Both the position numbers and the translations under genes were made by a program. Shown piece after piece: positions 54,767 to 63,048 of a stretch of 64,000 nt of DNA. How positions within the stretch are numbered: the stretch's first letter is position 1; each line of letters starts with the position of its first letter. Below the pieces are notes generated by a model, which was not told the DNA's origin, searched no databases, and worked only from the letters and a program-made list of their open reading frames with translations. The DNA lies in contig NZ_CP116968.1 in NCBI RefSeq assembly GCF_032051675.1, forward strand, positions 2,170,001 to 2,234,000. Direction: 5' to 3'. The DNA is from Candidatus Nitrospira neomarina. GTDB taxonomy: Bacteria > Nitrospirota > Nitrospiria > Nitrospirales > UBA8639.

Positions 54767-56310
54767 GACCATACTTGTTTCAACATTCTCTAGAATTTTC
54801 GGCAGAAAAATATCCTAAAAAACAAGCAATAAAGCACAATGATGATTTTATAACATATGAAGAACTCTGCCCTAAGGCTGCGGCTTTGGGATATGAACTA
54901 AAGCAAATCGGAATACCTAAAGGGGAAAGAATTGGCATACTACTTGACAAGTCAATCAATCAGGTCATATCCCTTTTGGGAATTCTTTATGCAGACATGA
55001 TCTTTGTCATCATAAACCCCATGCTTCGTGCAAGCCAAATTCAGCATATTTTATCTGATTGCTCTATTGAATGCGTAATCACCTCAAAGAAATATCTAAA
55101 TAAAATTGGATCAGTCATGGAAGAAAGTAAAGTTAAAAATTTATTATTAGAAGATAGCTTTAATGAAATCATCAGCAACAATTATGGTAAAAGGCCAGAT
55201 TGCCTTAATATAAGTGATGATATCAGCAACATTATTTACACTTCTGGCTCGACTGGACTACCAAAGGGCATAGTGATAAGCCATCGCAATTTGATTGATG
55301 GCGCAAGTATTGTCAGCAAATATCTCCATATAACAGAGGATGAAAGAATACTCGGTTTATTGCCATTTAACTTTGATTATGGCTTAAATCAACTCACTAC
55401 AACCCTTACAAAGGGATGTACCATAGTCCTATTTCAGTTCTTCATGCCTAATACATTCTTGAAAATTTTGCTCGAGGAAAACATAACCGGTCTCGCTGCC
55501 ATTCCTCCTATTTGGGCGTCAGTATTTAATCCCAAGCTATGTAAGATCGATGATAGCCAGCATTTTTCAGAATTAAGATATATAACCAATTCGGGGGGCA
55601 AACTTCCTGTTGCTACGGTGCGAAAAATAAGAAACGCATTTCAAGACACCAAACTCTTTTTGATGTACGGCCTTACAGAAGCGTTTCGATCAACCTATCT
55701 TGACCCAGAAGAAGTAGATAAAAAACCGGACTCCATAGGAAAAGCAATACCTAATGTTCAAGTAGAAATCATAAACGAAACCGGCAAACCATGTAGACCA
55801 GAAGAAGTCGGAGAGTTGATACATCGCGGTGCTTGCATTGCAAAAGGATATTGGAATAATCCTGAACTCACGGCTAATGTTTACAGACCAAATCCGCTCT
55901 TTCCCAATGGCAATCAATTCCTTGAAACGGTGGTATATTCAGGAGACCTTGCAAAAAAGGATTCTGAGGGCTTCATCTATTTCCTGGGGAGAAAGGACGC
56001 AATGATCAAAACAGAAGGATATCGCGTTTCCCCAACGGAAGTTGAGGAATTACTCATGAATTTTGGTGGGATAAACGAAGCTGTGGTTTTCGGCGTGGAG
56101 ATAGAACACATTGGGACGAAAATAATTGCTATTATTACAGCAAACGGTGAAATCGAGATAGACGATGTTATTGCTTACTGTCGGAGAGAGGCTCCATCGT
56201 ATCTTGTTCCTCATGAAATCATTCTAAGGGATAATCTTCCGAAGACCGACACGGGAAAGATCGACAGAAAATTCGCCATCAATGAGGCAATCGAAAAGCA
56301 TGTCAATTGA
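54763..56310 (+). CDS. AMP-forming acyl ligase, XrtA-associated (TIGR03098-like)
   Basis: A 515-aa ANL-superfamily enzyme. Core motifs are YTSGSTGLPKG near residue 165 (ATP loop), YGLTEAFRSTYLDPEE, YSGDLAKKDSEGF and FLGRKDAMIKTEGYRVSPTEVEEL. The C-terminal PKTDTGKIDRK contains the catalytic lysine. Length and the LTEAFRSTYL signature fit the exosortase-A-associated acyl-CoA ligase type, which resembles amino-acid-activating adenylation domains. It probably adenylates a carboxylate and passes it to the ACP encoded just upstream (ATGA overlap). The product might then be moved onto EPS by the GNAT-like protein downstream (inference). The substrate is not readable. Confidence 0.88.
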   Translation: MRPYLFQHSLEFSAEKYPKKQAIKHNDDFITYEELCPKAAALGYELKQIGIPKGERIGILLDKSINQVISLLGILYADMIFVIINPMLRASQIQHILSDCSIECVITSKKYLNKIGSVMEESKVKNLLLEDSFNEIISNNYGKRPDCLNISDDISNIIYTSGSTGLPKGIVISHRNLIDGASIVSKYLHITEDERILGLLPFNFDYGLNQLTTTLTKGCTIVLFQFFMPNTFLKILLEENITGLAAIPPIWASVFNPKLCKIDDSQHFSELRYITNSGGKLPVATVRKIRNAFQDTKLFLMYGLTEAFRSTYLDPEEVDKKPDSIGKAIPNVQVEIINETGKPCRPEEVGELIHRGACIAKGYWNNPELTANVYRPNPLFPNGNQFLETVVYSGDLAKKDSEGFIYFLGRKDAMIKTEGYRVSPTEVEELLMNFGGINEAVVFGVEIEHIGTKIIAIITANGEIEIDDVIAYCRREAPSYLVPHEIILRDNLPKTDTGKIDRKFAINEAIEKHVN

Positions 56311-57526
56311 TTTTCTCAGCATAGCCAAGAATCACAGTACACCTCTTTATGTATATGATTTTGATGCCATTCAATCACGCTTACGTCAATTAAGGTCATT
56401 ATTCGGAGAAAACATACAACTCTATTATGCCGTTAAGGCCAATTCAAATCTGAAATTATTAACTTATATGCGACGATTTATAGACGGATTAGATATCTCC
56501 TCTGCAGGCGAGATGAAACAGGCCCTTTTGGCTAGCTATCAAACAGATCAGCTAAGCTTTGCAGGCCCTGGGAAAACGACCCAGGAGCTTGAGTTTGCCG
56601 TAAAGAATGATTGTGGCAGCATTAATGTAGAGTCAATTGACGAGATCAAAGCACTCATAACTATTACGGAACAACTAAACTGCAAAGTGAACATCTTCCT
56701 TCGCATCAACCCTGCTCAACTCACCCCACAATTCGCAATTAAAATGGGAGGCAAAGCAACCCAGTTCGGCATTGAAGAGGAAAACATCGAACAAGCAATA
56801 TCTCTCATTTCACAACATAATCACCTATTTAATTTTATCGGGTATCACATCTATGCGGGCACCCAGTGCCTTGACCCACAAGGTCTGCTCGATAACATAG
56901 CCTACACACTCAATCTGGTTCAGAGATTAGTTTCACAACATAGCTTAAAACCCCATAAGCTCAACCTTGGCGGTGGGTTTGGTTTGCCGTACTTCGAAAA
57001 TGACCACGAACTTGACATCAAAGAAGTTGCCCAAAACATTAACTCTATGCTCAGGACTTTTGAGAAAATAAATTCGTTGAATTTAACCTACGTTTTAGAA
57101 CTTGGTCGATATATAGTTGGAGAATTTGGCTACTATTTAACCAAAATATTGGCTACAAAAGAGTCCCGTGGCAAAACTTATTGCATTGTAGATGGAGGCA
57201 TGCATCAAAATATGTCTGCGGGTGGAAATTTCGGACAGATAATAAGAAAAAACTATAAGATTCGTAACCTTTCTCATTGTTCTGAACCAATGAAAAAAGT
57301 AGACCTTGCGGGCTGCCTATGTACAACCCTGGATACTCTTGCTACGAACATTTACATAAACTCTCCGAAAGTGGGAGATGTCCTGTTATTTGAAAACTCA
57401 GGGGCATATGGGTTTACAGCCTCACCATTACTTTTTTTGGGGCATGAAACACCTAAAGAGATTCTTATTAGGGAGGGTCAAATGGAAATAATCCGATCAT
57501 CAAAGCAGCTAACAGATTTCAATTAG
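56300..57526 (+). CDS. PLP-dependent decarboxylase, XrtA-associated (TIGR03099-like)
   Basis: A 408-aa fold-type III enzyme of the DapDC/ornithine decarboxylase family. The PLP lysine is in YYAVKANSN (Lys46). HIYAGTQ, LNLGGGFGLPYF, LELGRYIVGE and the phosphate-site VDGGMHQN follow. The C-terminal CLCTTLDTL supplies the catalytic Cys and Asp contributed across the dimer. The start at 56300 (MSIDFLS) overlaps the ligase end by 11 bases. An upstream ATG at 56282 adds six residues. It could decarboxylate an amino acid, possibly an ACP-bound one, to give an amine. The specific substrate is unknown. The order ACP-ligase-decarboxylase is conserved in many XrtA loci. Confidence 0.88.
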   Translation: MSIDFLSIAKNHSTPLYVYDFDAIQSRLRQLRSLFGENIQLYYAVKANSNLKLLTYMRRFIDGLDISSAGEMKQALLASYQTDQLSFAGPGKTTQELEFAVKNDCGSINVESIDEIKALITITEQLNCKVNIFLRINPAQLTPQFAIKMGGKATQFGIEEENIEQAISLISQHNHLFNFIGYHIYAGTQCLDPQGLLDNIAYTLNLVQRLVSQHSLKPHKLNLGGGFGLPYFENDHELDIKEVAQNINSMLRTFEKINSLNLTYVLELGRYIVGEFGYYLTKILATKESRGKTYCIVDGGMHQNMSAGGNFGQIIRKNYKIRNLSHCSEPMKKVDLAGCLCTTLDTLATNIYINSPKVGDVLLFENSGAYGFTASPLLFLGHETPKEILIREGQMEIIRSSKQLTDFN

Positions 57527-57542
57527 GCTCAAACTTTCTCAA

Positions 57543-57678
57543 ATGGTCGCCATGGAAAGAATCTGCAGCGCTGACCTTCCGAAAGTACTGCCCCTACTAT
57601 CCGAGTTCAATCCGCAGTCCGTGGAAATAGATTAAGGTAAATTATTCAACTACAATTGGAAGAAAGCTAAAGACAATT
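57543..57678 (+). repeat. 136-bp partial duplication of the GNAT-like gene 5' end
   Basis: The segment repeats, at an offset of 136 bases and with a few substitutions, the first part of the next gene. Both contain GCGCTGACCTTCCGAAAGTA and a TACAATTGGAA stretch. The first copy opens with an ATG at 57543 and stops after about 30 codons (GATTAA), where the second has GATTGG. It is a tandem duplication with a decayed upstream copy. Confidence 0.85.
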
Positions 57679-58626
57679 ATGGTCTCTACAGAGCGAATCT
57701 ACAGCGCTGACCTTCCGAAAGTACTGCCCCTACTATCCGAGTTTAATCCGCAATCCGCGAAAATAGATTGGGCTAAATTATTTAACTACAATTGGGAAAA
57801 AGATGAAGACTATTGTGGCCTTGGCCTTCTTCACGGGGGAAATGTAGTAGGATTCCTTGGTACCATCTTTAGCCGCAGAAGAATTAAAAACAAGGAAATA
57901 AAGTTTTGCAATCTCACTTCCTGGTATGTCAAAGAAGAGTTTCGGAATAAAGCGCTATCTCTTATGTGGCCCATTCAAAGACTAAAGGATTATACAGTTA
58001 CTGATTTAACTCCTACACGTGATGTGAGCTTAATACTTGACAAGCTTGGATTCGATGAATTGGATTCCCGAATCAGAATTTTACTTCCTTTTCAGTGTGG
58101 AAGGAGAAAACACGATGCTCCATCTGCCGTATTTATCAATGATGGTAATACAATAATAGATTTGCTGAGTGACACTGACTCAAAGGTATTTCATGATCAT
58201 TTACCTTCTCAATGTAAGCACAGCGTTATCAAAGACAAGCTAGATTACTGCTACATTATTTACACCGTGATTTCCGTGCGGAAAATAAATTGCGCATATA
58301 TTCATTATTTAAGTAATTTAGATCTTTTCCTAAAATACAATGATCAATTCAGGAATGATTTGCTAACCTCCTGCAACGCTAATTTTATTATTCTGGATTC
58401 TAGGCTTGTAAGGAATGAAAATTTACCGTCCAGCTTTACCTTTCCAGTTCGGGCTCCAAAATTCTTCAAATCATCTATATTAACTGCTCAACAAATCGAT
58501 AACTTATATTCAGAACTCACTTTACTAAATGTAAGCACAATTCCCAGACTCCGAAGCCTTGTTTGGGATGCGCGCCATGTACTTTCCAATTGGAAGGACC
58601 ACCTTACGAAATTTAAAAGATCCTAG
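57679..58626 (+). CDS. GNAT-like acyltransferase candidate
   Basis: A 315-aa protein. The N-terminal half resembles a GNAT domain: YSADLPKVLPLLSEFNP, YCGLGLLHGGNVVGFLGTIFSRR (beta strands 2-4), SWYVKEEFRNKALSLMWPI in place of the Q/RxxGxG/A pyrophosphate loop, and LTPTRDVSLILDKLGFDELDS. The C-terminal half is not recognised. It closes the ACP/ligase/decarboxylase operon and shares its AT-rich composition, so transfer of the activated group to a sugar or amine is a reasonable guess. Without a canonical acetyl-CoA loop, the acyl donor could be the ACP (speculative). A decayed copy of its own 5' end precedes it. Confidence 0.6.
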   Translation: MVSTERIYSADLPKVLPLLSEFNPQSAKIDWAKLFNYNWEKDEDYCGLGLLHGGNVVGFLGTIFSRRRIKNKEIKFCNLTSWYVKEEFRNKALSLMWPIQRLKDYTVTDLTPTRDVSLILDKLGFDELDSRIRILLPFQCGRRKHDAPSAVFINDGNTIIDLLSDTDSKVFHDHLPSQCKHSVIKDKLDYCYIIYTVISVRKINCAYIHYLSNLDLFLKYNDQFRNDLLTSCNANFIILDSRLVRNENLPSSFTFPVRAPKFFKSSILTAQQIDNLYSELTLLNVSTIPRLRSLVWDARHVLSNWKDHLTKFKRS

Positions 58627-58706
58627 GCTATATGTAGGCTTGATATGGAATTACAGTCCTATCCATGCTCGCTTGTTAAATTGGGCAAGCCGAAAGAGCT
58701 GGTAGC

Positions 58707-58757
58707 AGTGGTCCCCCTCTATTGGACAGCTATTTCCAGATGCTAAGTGAAATCAGA
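58707..58757 (+). repeat. IS3 left-end fragment
   Basis: AGTGGTCCCC, ATTGGACAG and ATTTCCAGATGCTAAGTGAAAT match, in order and spacing, the left end of the IS3 element at 20652-20705. Only this end is present. It abuts the IS256-family transposase region. Confidence 0.6.
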
Positions 58758-58810
58758 AGTGGGCCCACGATGCGGGCTCCATCTACTTTGGCGATCAAAA
58801 GATCCACGCG

Positions 58811-59890
58811 ATGCGTTCCCGGCTTCGCGACGTGGTCCGGGGGGAAATGCCGCTCCCGTCCTATCAGCGTTTGAAGACCCCCGGGCAGTTCTACGAGGAG
58901 GTGTTGGAGAAACTCTTACGCGGGGTCTCGGCGCAGCAATACGAGGAGACCGTCCTCGACGCGGCACAGGCCTTCGGCGTCTCGCCATCGACCATTTCCC
59001 AGAAGATGGTAACGCTGACGGCCCAGAAGCTGAAGGCCTTCCAAGAGCGGTCGCTGGTGGCGTTCAGGCCATTTGCAATCTTCCTCGACACGATCCACCG
59101 GGGCGCCGAGGCGTTTCTCGTCGCGCTAGGCGTGGACGTGAGCGGCCAGAAGATGGCCCTGGGCTTTTGGCAGGGCTCCTCCGAGAATCACGAGATTGGC
59201 GGCGCGCTGTTCGCCGATCTGGAACGCCGCGGCCTGGTGCTCTCCAAGCGGATCCTGTTCGTGACCGACGGGGGGAGTGGCTTGCTCAAGGCGCTGCGGG
59301 AACGGTTCGGCAAGAAGCTGGTGCATCAACGCTGTGCGCTCCACAAGAGTCGGAACCTGCAACGGCATCCGGCCAAGCGCTACCGCAAAGAGGCCCATCG
59401 CCGGCTCACCACGGCGTTGGAACACACGAGCTACGCCGATGCCAAACAGATGCTGCGAGAGCTGGAGACATGGCTGCGGACCAAGAACGAGTCGGCGGGG
59501 GATTCGCTTCTGGAAGCCTTCGAAGAGTTGTTGACGTTGCATCGGTTGAAGGTCCCGCCACGGCTGCGCAAGACGCTGATGTCGACCAACCCGATTGAGA
59601 GCATGTTCTCACTGGTTCGCCACAGCGAGCGGAATATCAAACGCACCCGAGGCAGCGCGATGCTCCAACGTTGGCTGGGGACGGTGTTGCTGTACTGCGA
59701 GCAGCAGTTTAAGCGCGTGAAAGGCTTTGCAGGGACTGCGCAAGTCCTTGCGACCATCGAGGCCGAGCACATGGAGCAGCCATTCGCTCCGAGAAGAAGG
59801 TGGCGTAAAATAGGGAGCCGCTCAGAAAATTTCAACGGACTTCTTGACAATTTCCTATTTTTGGCCGTGGTACTGAACACGGTTCCTTGA
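58811..59890 (+). CDS. IS256-family (mutator-type) transposase
   Basis: A 359-aa transposase. It has LRGVSAQQYEETVLDAAQAFGVSPSTISQKMV at the N-terminus, the DDE core FAIFLDTIHRG, VSGQKMALGFWQGSSENHEI, LFVTDGGSGLLKAL and HKSRNLQRHPAKRYRKEAH. The C-terminal STNPIESMFSLVRHSERNIKRTRGS motif is also present. It is the only transposase in the window that appears uninterrupted. The left end is blurred by an IS3 fragment, and the right terminal repeat (AATTTCAACGGACTTCTTGAC) is at about 59836. It is much more GC-rich than the adjoining ACP operon. Mobilising activity cannot be judged without both ends. Confidence 0.85.
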   Translation: MRSRLRDVVRGEMPLPSYQRLKTPGQFYEEVLEKLLRGVSAQQYEETVLDAAQAFGVSPSTISQKMVTLTAQKLKAFQERSLVAFRPFAIFLDTIHRGAEAFLVALGVDVSGQKMALGFWQGSSENHEIGGALFADLERRGLVLSKRILFVTDGGSGLLKALRERFGKKLVHQRCALHKSRNLQRHPAKRYRKEAHRRLTTALEHTSYADAKQMLRELETWLRTKNESAGDSLLEAFEELLTLHRLKVPPRLRKTLMSTNPIESMFSLVRHSERNIKRTRGSAMLQRWLGTVLLYCEQQFKRVKGFAGTAQVLATIEAEHMEQPFAPRRRWRKIGSRSENFNGLLDNFLFLAVVLNTVP

Positions 59891-60177
59891 CAAGTCAAAT
59901 GTCTGGGAGATGAAACCTCAGTGTGGACACGATCTGGTAATACAAGGGGTCCTGAAGACGATGTGTTAACGCACCACTACGAGACCTGCGTTCGAGATTT
60001 GGATTGCTAGACGCTGTTTTTATCCTAAGCGAGACCGCTAGAAGTCTATTTACATTAATGTCCTCCAAGGCGACGCATACTACACCAAATCCATCTACCA
60101 CTAAAAGAAAGACTTGATAGGCTCGGATCGCAATGATGAGTCGCTTCATTTCCTCGAGAATAGTAAAAGAGCGGTCA
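59891..60177. other. Spacer after IS256
   Basis: About 290 bases without a supported gene. A short minus-strand open frame exists here but shows no family resemblance. Confidence 0.3.
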
Positions 60178-60354
60178 TCACCAACAGGACAGAAAAACCG
60201 TTACCGATAGCCAGAGGCGAATTGCCATGAGGACCCCTAATAGTCCGCTACCTAATCCTAGTAGCGGAAGGGGACTGCCTGATACCTCCTGTCCATAGGT
60301 AATCGCAAGAATGAGAAAAATGAAATGTGAACCCGTCAGCGAGAAGCTTGGCAA
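60178..60354 (-). CDS. Small hydrophobic ORF with a sorting-signal-like tail
   Basis: A 58-codon frame from a TTG at 60354. A hydrophobic first half (HFIFLILAITYGQEVSG) resembles a signal peptide. It is followed by SPLPLLGLGSGLLGVLMAIRLW, which recalls the short Pro-rich start plus glycine/leucine helix of exosortase sorting tails (for example VPLPAxxWLFGSGLLG types). A canonical PEP motif and the closing Arg cluster are missing, and no ribosome-binding site is seen. It may be a small exported protein, a remnant, or chance. Confidence 0.3.
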   Translation of the reverse strand: MPSFSLTGSHFIFLILAITYGQEVSGSPLPLLGLGSGLLGVLMAIRLWLSVTVFLSCW

Positions 60355-60527
60355 TGGTTAAATATCCAAAATTCGGGAATCATCTATAATCTTGCCCTAG
60401 CCTGGCTCTCGGTTCCTTCATTCATAACACAGCCGTTCTCTTAGGAGGCAAATGGTTCTCAAATACAGATAGGGCAGAGTTACATGCCTGCCCATTCTCG
60501 TTACCCCATCAACATGACGAACACCAA

Positions 60528-61652
60528 CTACCCTACTCCACCGAATAGCCTCAACAATGGTATGCGTCCAACACCTGGAAGCCTGTAGACATATCTAGGT
60601 GGCAGCCGTGGAATGGGGACGGGCAGGACTTCAACAGGATTTACGAATCTTGGCAGGAGACTCCCCCAAGCGTTTGAAACGTATCCAGCCTCATGCGAAA
60701 GCTCCACTGCCAGTGCAGATCCCCTATACCAGGGAAAGCAGAAATGCTGCGCACGGCTGCCTGGGAGTCTTGCTTCGATTGCTGCCTTCGAATGACGTAA
60801 GTCCTTGAGGATGGCGTTTCGCTGTTCCTCGGCAGTTTCAAATCGTTCCGGAGCAATTTCTTCCCGTGCTTTCTTCAGAATTTGGGTGAGTTGACGCCGC
60901 CAATCACGAGCCTGAAAAAAGGCCTCACCGCCATGCTCTGCTACGTACCTGACACACAACTCTTCAATCTGAGTGTTTTCGAAATAGGCCGGATGTACAG
61001 ACATGCGAGCATTCCATTCATATATGGGTGAGCCCCAGAGGTTATGAAGTTCCGGACTCAGACCATCCCTATTTTGTTGACGAGCTGGCGCGAGATCAGA
61101 TTGCAGGAAGGAGGTGGAAAGGCCGGGCCTTGTGAAATCCACAACTTTCGAAGAGATTGGAATACTGTGATGGTACAGAGAATGCGACTGGAAATCGATG
61201 ACACCGCTTCTATGCATTTCTAATATCTGTGGCCAACTGCAAAGAGCACGGCCTGTGTCATTTGCATGCAGATTTGCTACTCCATCTGACACTCGCCCAG
61301 GAACTATATAAGCCACGGCCCTTTGCTTGAACTTAATGAGCAGGGGAAAGGCAACGGTGTATAGGCTGGCTTGACCATCATCGAACGTCAGCATCACTTC
61401 ACGTTTACGTCGTAAAGATGTATCGACTATCCGTTCGTAATATTCATCTCCCGTTAGGGTTACATAATTATTATGGGCGATAAATTCCAAGACCGGTTCG
61501 AGGCTGGCAGTTGAGACGTCGTGAAACTGAAAGACAGGTATCTGTTCCGGGTCCACATCCGAACGAACAAATGCCGGGTAACGTCCGAGTCCCAATCCGA
61601 GCAGCTCGTTACGATTCTTCTCAAAGCTTCTCTTTAAATCTCGTATAAACAA
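60528..61652 (-). CDS. Polysaccharide deacetylase-like protein
   Basis: A 374-aa protein with a NodB-like fold: VFQFHDVS at the N-terminal strand, REVMLTFDDGQASLYTVAFPLL near residue 95 (catalytic and metal Asp pair), IDFQSHSLYHHSIP (metal-binding histidines, near residue 153) and FCFPWYRGS (the P-W/R motif). It is extended by an insertion between the His motif and the third motif, as in envelope-associated deacetylases or deacetylase-like carbohydrate esterases. It lies nine bases behind the GT4 gene and ends that operon. Role: removing an acyl group from a glycan (family-based). No signal peptide is evident, so a cytoplasmic role on a precursor is possible. Confidence 0.75.
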   Translation of the reverse strand: MFIRDLKRSFEKNRNELLGLGLGRYPAFVRSDVDPEQIPVFQFHDVSTASLEPVLEFIAHNNYVTLTGDEYYERIVDTSLRRKREVMLTFDDGQASLYTVAFPLLIKFKQRAVAYIVPGRVSDGVANLHANDTGRALCSWPQILEMHRSGVIDFQSHSLYHHSIPISSKVVDFTRPGLSTSFLQSDLAPARQQNRDGLSPELHNLWGSPIYEWNARMSVHPAYFENTQIEELCVRYVAEHGGEAFFQARDWRRQLTQILKKAREEIAPERFETAEEQRNAILKDLRHSKAAIEARLPGSRAQHFCFPWYRGSALAVELSHEAGYVSNAWGSLLPRFVNPVEVLPVPIPRLPPRYVYRLPGVGRIPLLRLFGGVG

Positions 61653-61661
61653 GTTACCATC

Positions 61662-62771
61662 TTACGTAGGAGTAACCACACATTCAAACGCGTCCAGCGT
61701 GGCTCTTGCCGTCTTTTCCCAGGAGAAACGCGCCGCATTTTCATACCCCTTGGCAATAAGGGTTTGTCGGAGGTTCTCATCGGTCAACACTCGGACAATG
61801 GCATTCGCAATATCCGCTACGTCCAGTGGATCGACATACATGGCGGCATTGCCTGCTGCTTCGGGCATTCCTCCTGTACGACTGGTGACTAAAGGGCAAC
61901 CGCAAGCATTCGCTTCGATATTTGGGAGTCCAAAACTTTCATAGTGTGAAGGAAACACTGTTGCGGCAGCGAGATTGTAAAACGCCACCAACTCATTCTG
62001 TGGAACATAGCCGGCAAAATGCACACTTTCCTTTAGTCCCAGAGTCTCAATCGCATTCAGGTCATTCTGGTACTTCCAGCGCATCCCTCCTGCTACGACG
62101 AGGTGAATGTTCATATCTTTTCTCACCGTAGAAAACGCTTCCAATAACCGGCCAAAATTCTTACCAGGGTAAATATGCCCGGCGAACAGAATAAATCGCC
62201 GTGGAAGATTATATTTTGCTCTAACAACCTCCAACTGTTCTGGATCACTGATGGATCGGAATATGGGGTCAGTGGCGAGATAGGCCACTTTTACTTTAAC
62301 TGGATCAATACCCAGGTACGAAATGATATCCTCTTTTGCTCGCTTGGATACCGCAATGATCAGTGAGGCCCGCTTTAAGTACTGCGGGTAAACTGTTTTA
62401 AAGAACCAGAGATCCGCAGACTGATGAAATTCGGGATAAACAAACCGCTCCGTCCCATGAAGCACCATGGCCGTTTTACATCTTGCCAGGAACGGGATGG
62501 CGAATTTCGTGTGAAAGATCAAGTCCAATCCTTCCCGGTGGGCATACCTCGGCACCGCCCATTGATCCCACATCCACTTGCCTTTGGCAGGTAGGTACAC
62601 TTCACGAACGCGATCCGTGCCCTTAAGCGAGCCGAGATGCGCCTTGTGAGAATACAGAATGTGATACTCGTTTCGTGCATCTAGATCCAACATCGAAGGA
62701 ATGACGCTTCGGGTATACACCCCGATACCCCCGTTTTCCCCCCAGGTTCTGGCACATATACCTATCCTCAC
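61662..62771 (-). CDS. GT4 glycosyltransferase
   Basis: A 369-aa GT-B enzyme of the mannosyl/rhamnosyltransferase-like GT4 type. It has GICARTWGENGGIGVYTRSVIP at the N-terminus, VLHGTERFVYPEFH, IIAVSKRAKEDI, ILFAGHIYPGKNFGRLLEAF and the donor site VFPSHYESFGLPNIEANACGCPLVTSRTGGMPE with the E-x7-E motif. Donor sugar is unknown. A short overlap (ATGA) couples it to the ACP gene upstream, and it runs directly into the deacetylase-like gene. It is probably part of a second EPS or glycolipid operon transcribed from the right. Confidence 0.88.
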   Translation of the reverse strand: MRIGICARTWGENGGIGVYTRSVIPSMLDLDARNEYHILYSHKAHLGSLKGTDRVREVYLPAKGKWMWDQWAVPRYAHREGLDLIFHTKFAIPFLARCKTAMVLHGTERFVYPEFHQSADLWFFKTVYPQYLKRASLIIAVSKRAKEDIISYLGIDPVKVKVAYLATDPIFRSISDPEQLEVVRAKYNLPRRFILFAGHIYPGKNFGRLLEAFSTVRKDMNIHLVVAGGMRWKYQNDLNAIETLGLKESVHFAGYVPQNELVAFYNLAAATVFPSHYESFGLPNIEANACGCPLVTSRTGGMPEAAGNAAMYVDPLDVADIANAIVRVLTDENLRQTLIAKGYENAARFSWEKTARATLDAFECVVTPT

Positions 62772-63028
62772 GCGGAGGCCTCGTCCGGTAACGTCACTCC
62801 GTGCTTGATGAGCAGCGCCTCAATTTGTCTGGATGACGACAGGTCTGCGGCTTGTTCATCTTCAAGGGTCACACCTAATATTTCTTCAAGCTCCATGATC
62901 AGGCGCAGATGATTAATGGAATCCCATTCGGAGAATTCCCGACGTTGCAGATCGTCAATATCCGTGGGGATATCCACCTGTAGGACGACTGACAGAAACT
63001 CGATCACCCTCGCATGTGTGTTTGACAT
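62768..63028 (-). CDS. Acyl carrier protein
   Basis: An 86-aa carrier protein started at MSNTHARV (63028). The phosphopantetheine site is EFSEWDSINHLRLIMELEEI, with Ser37 in WDS, followed by LGVTLEDEQAADLSSSRQIEALL, a typical ACP of polysaccharide and glycolipid clusters. It lies between an AMP-ligase gene 20 bases upstream and a GT4 gene it overlaps by four bases. It differs strongly from the ACP at 54530-54766. It may hold the acyl group activated by the adjacent ligase. Confidence 0.85.
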   Translation of the reverse strand: MSNTHARVIEFLSVVLQVDIPTDIDDLQRREFSEWDSINHLRLIMELEEILGVTLEDEQAADLSSSRQIEALLIKHGVTLPDEASA

Positions 63029-63048
63029 TATGTCAGTCCTTTTTTTCA

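Noticed and set aside
58747-59598. A 283-codon plus-strand frame overlapping the IS256 transposase
   Set aside because: Alternative frame of a GC-rich gene. Its Arg/Pro/Gly-rich composition is typical of a shadow frame.
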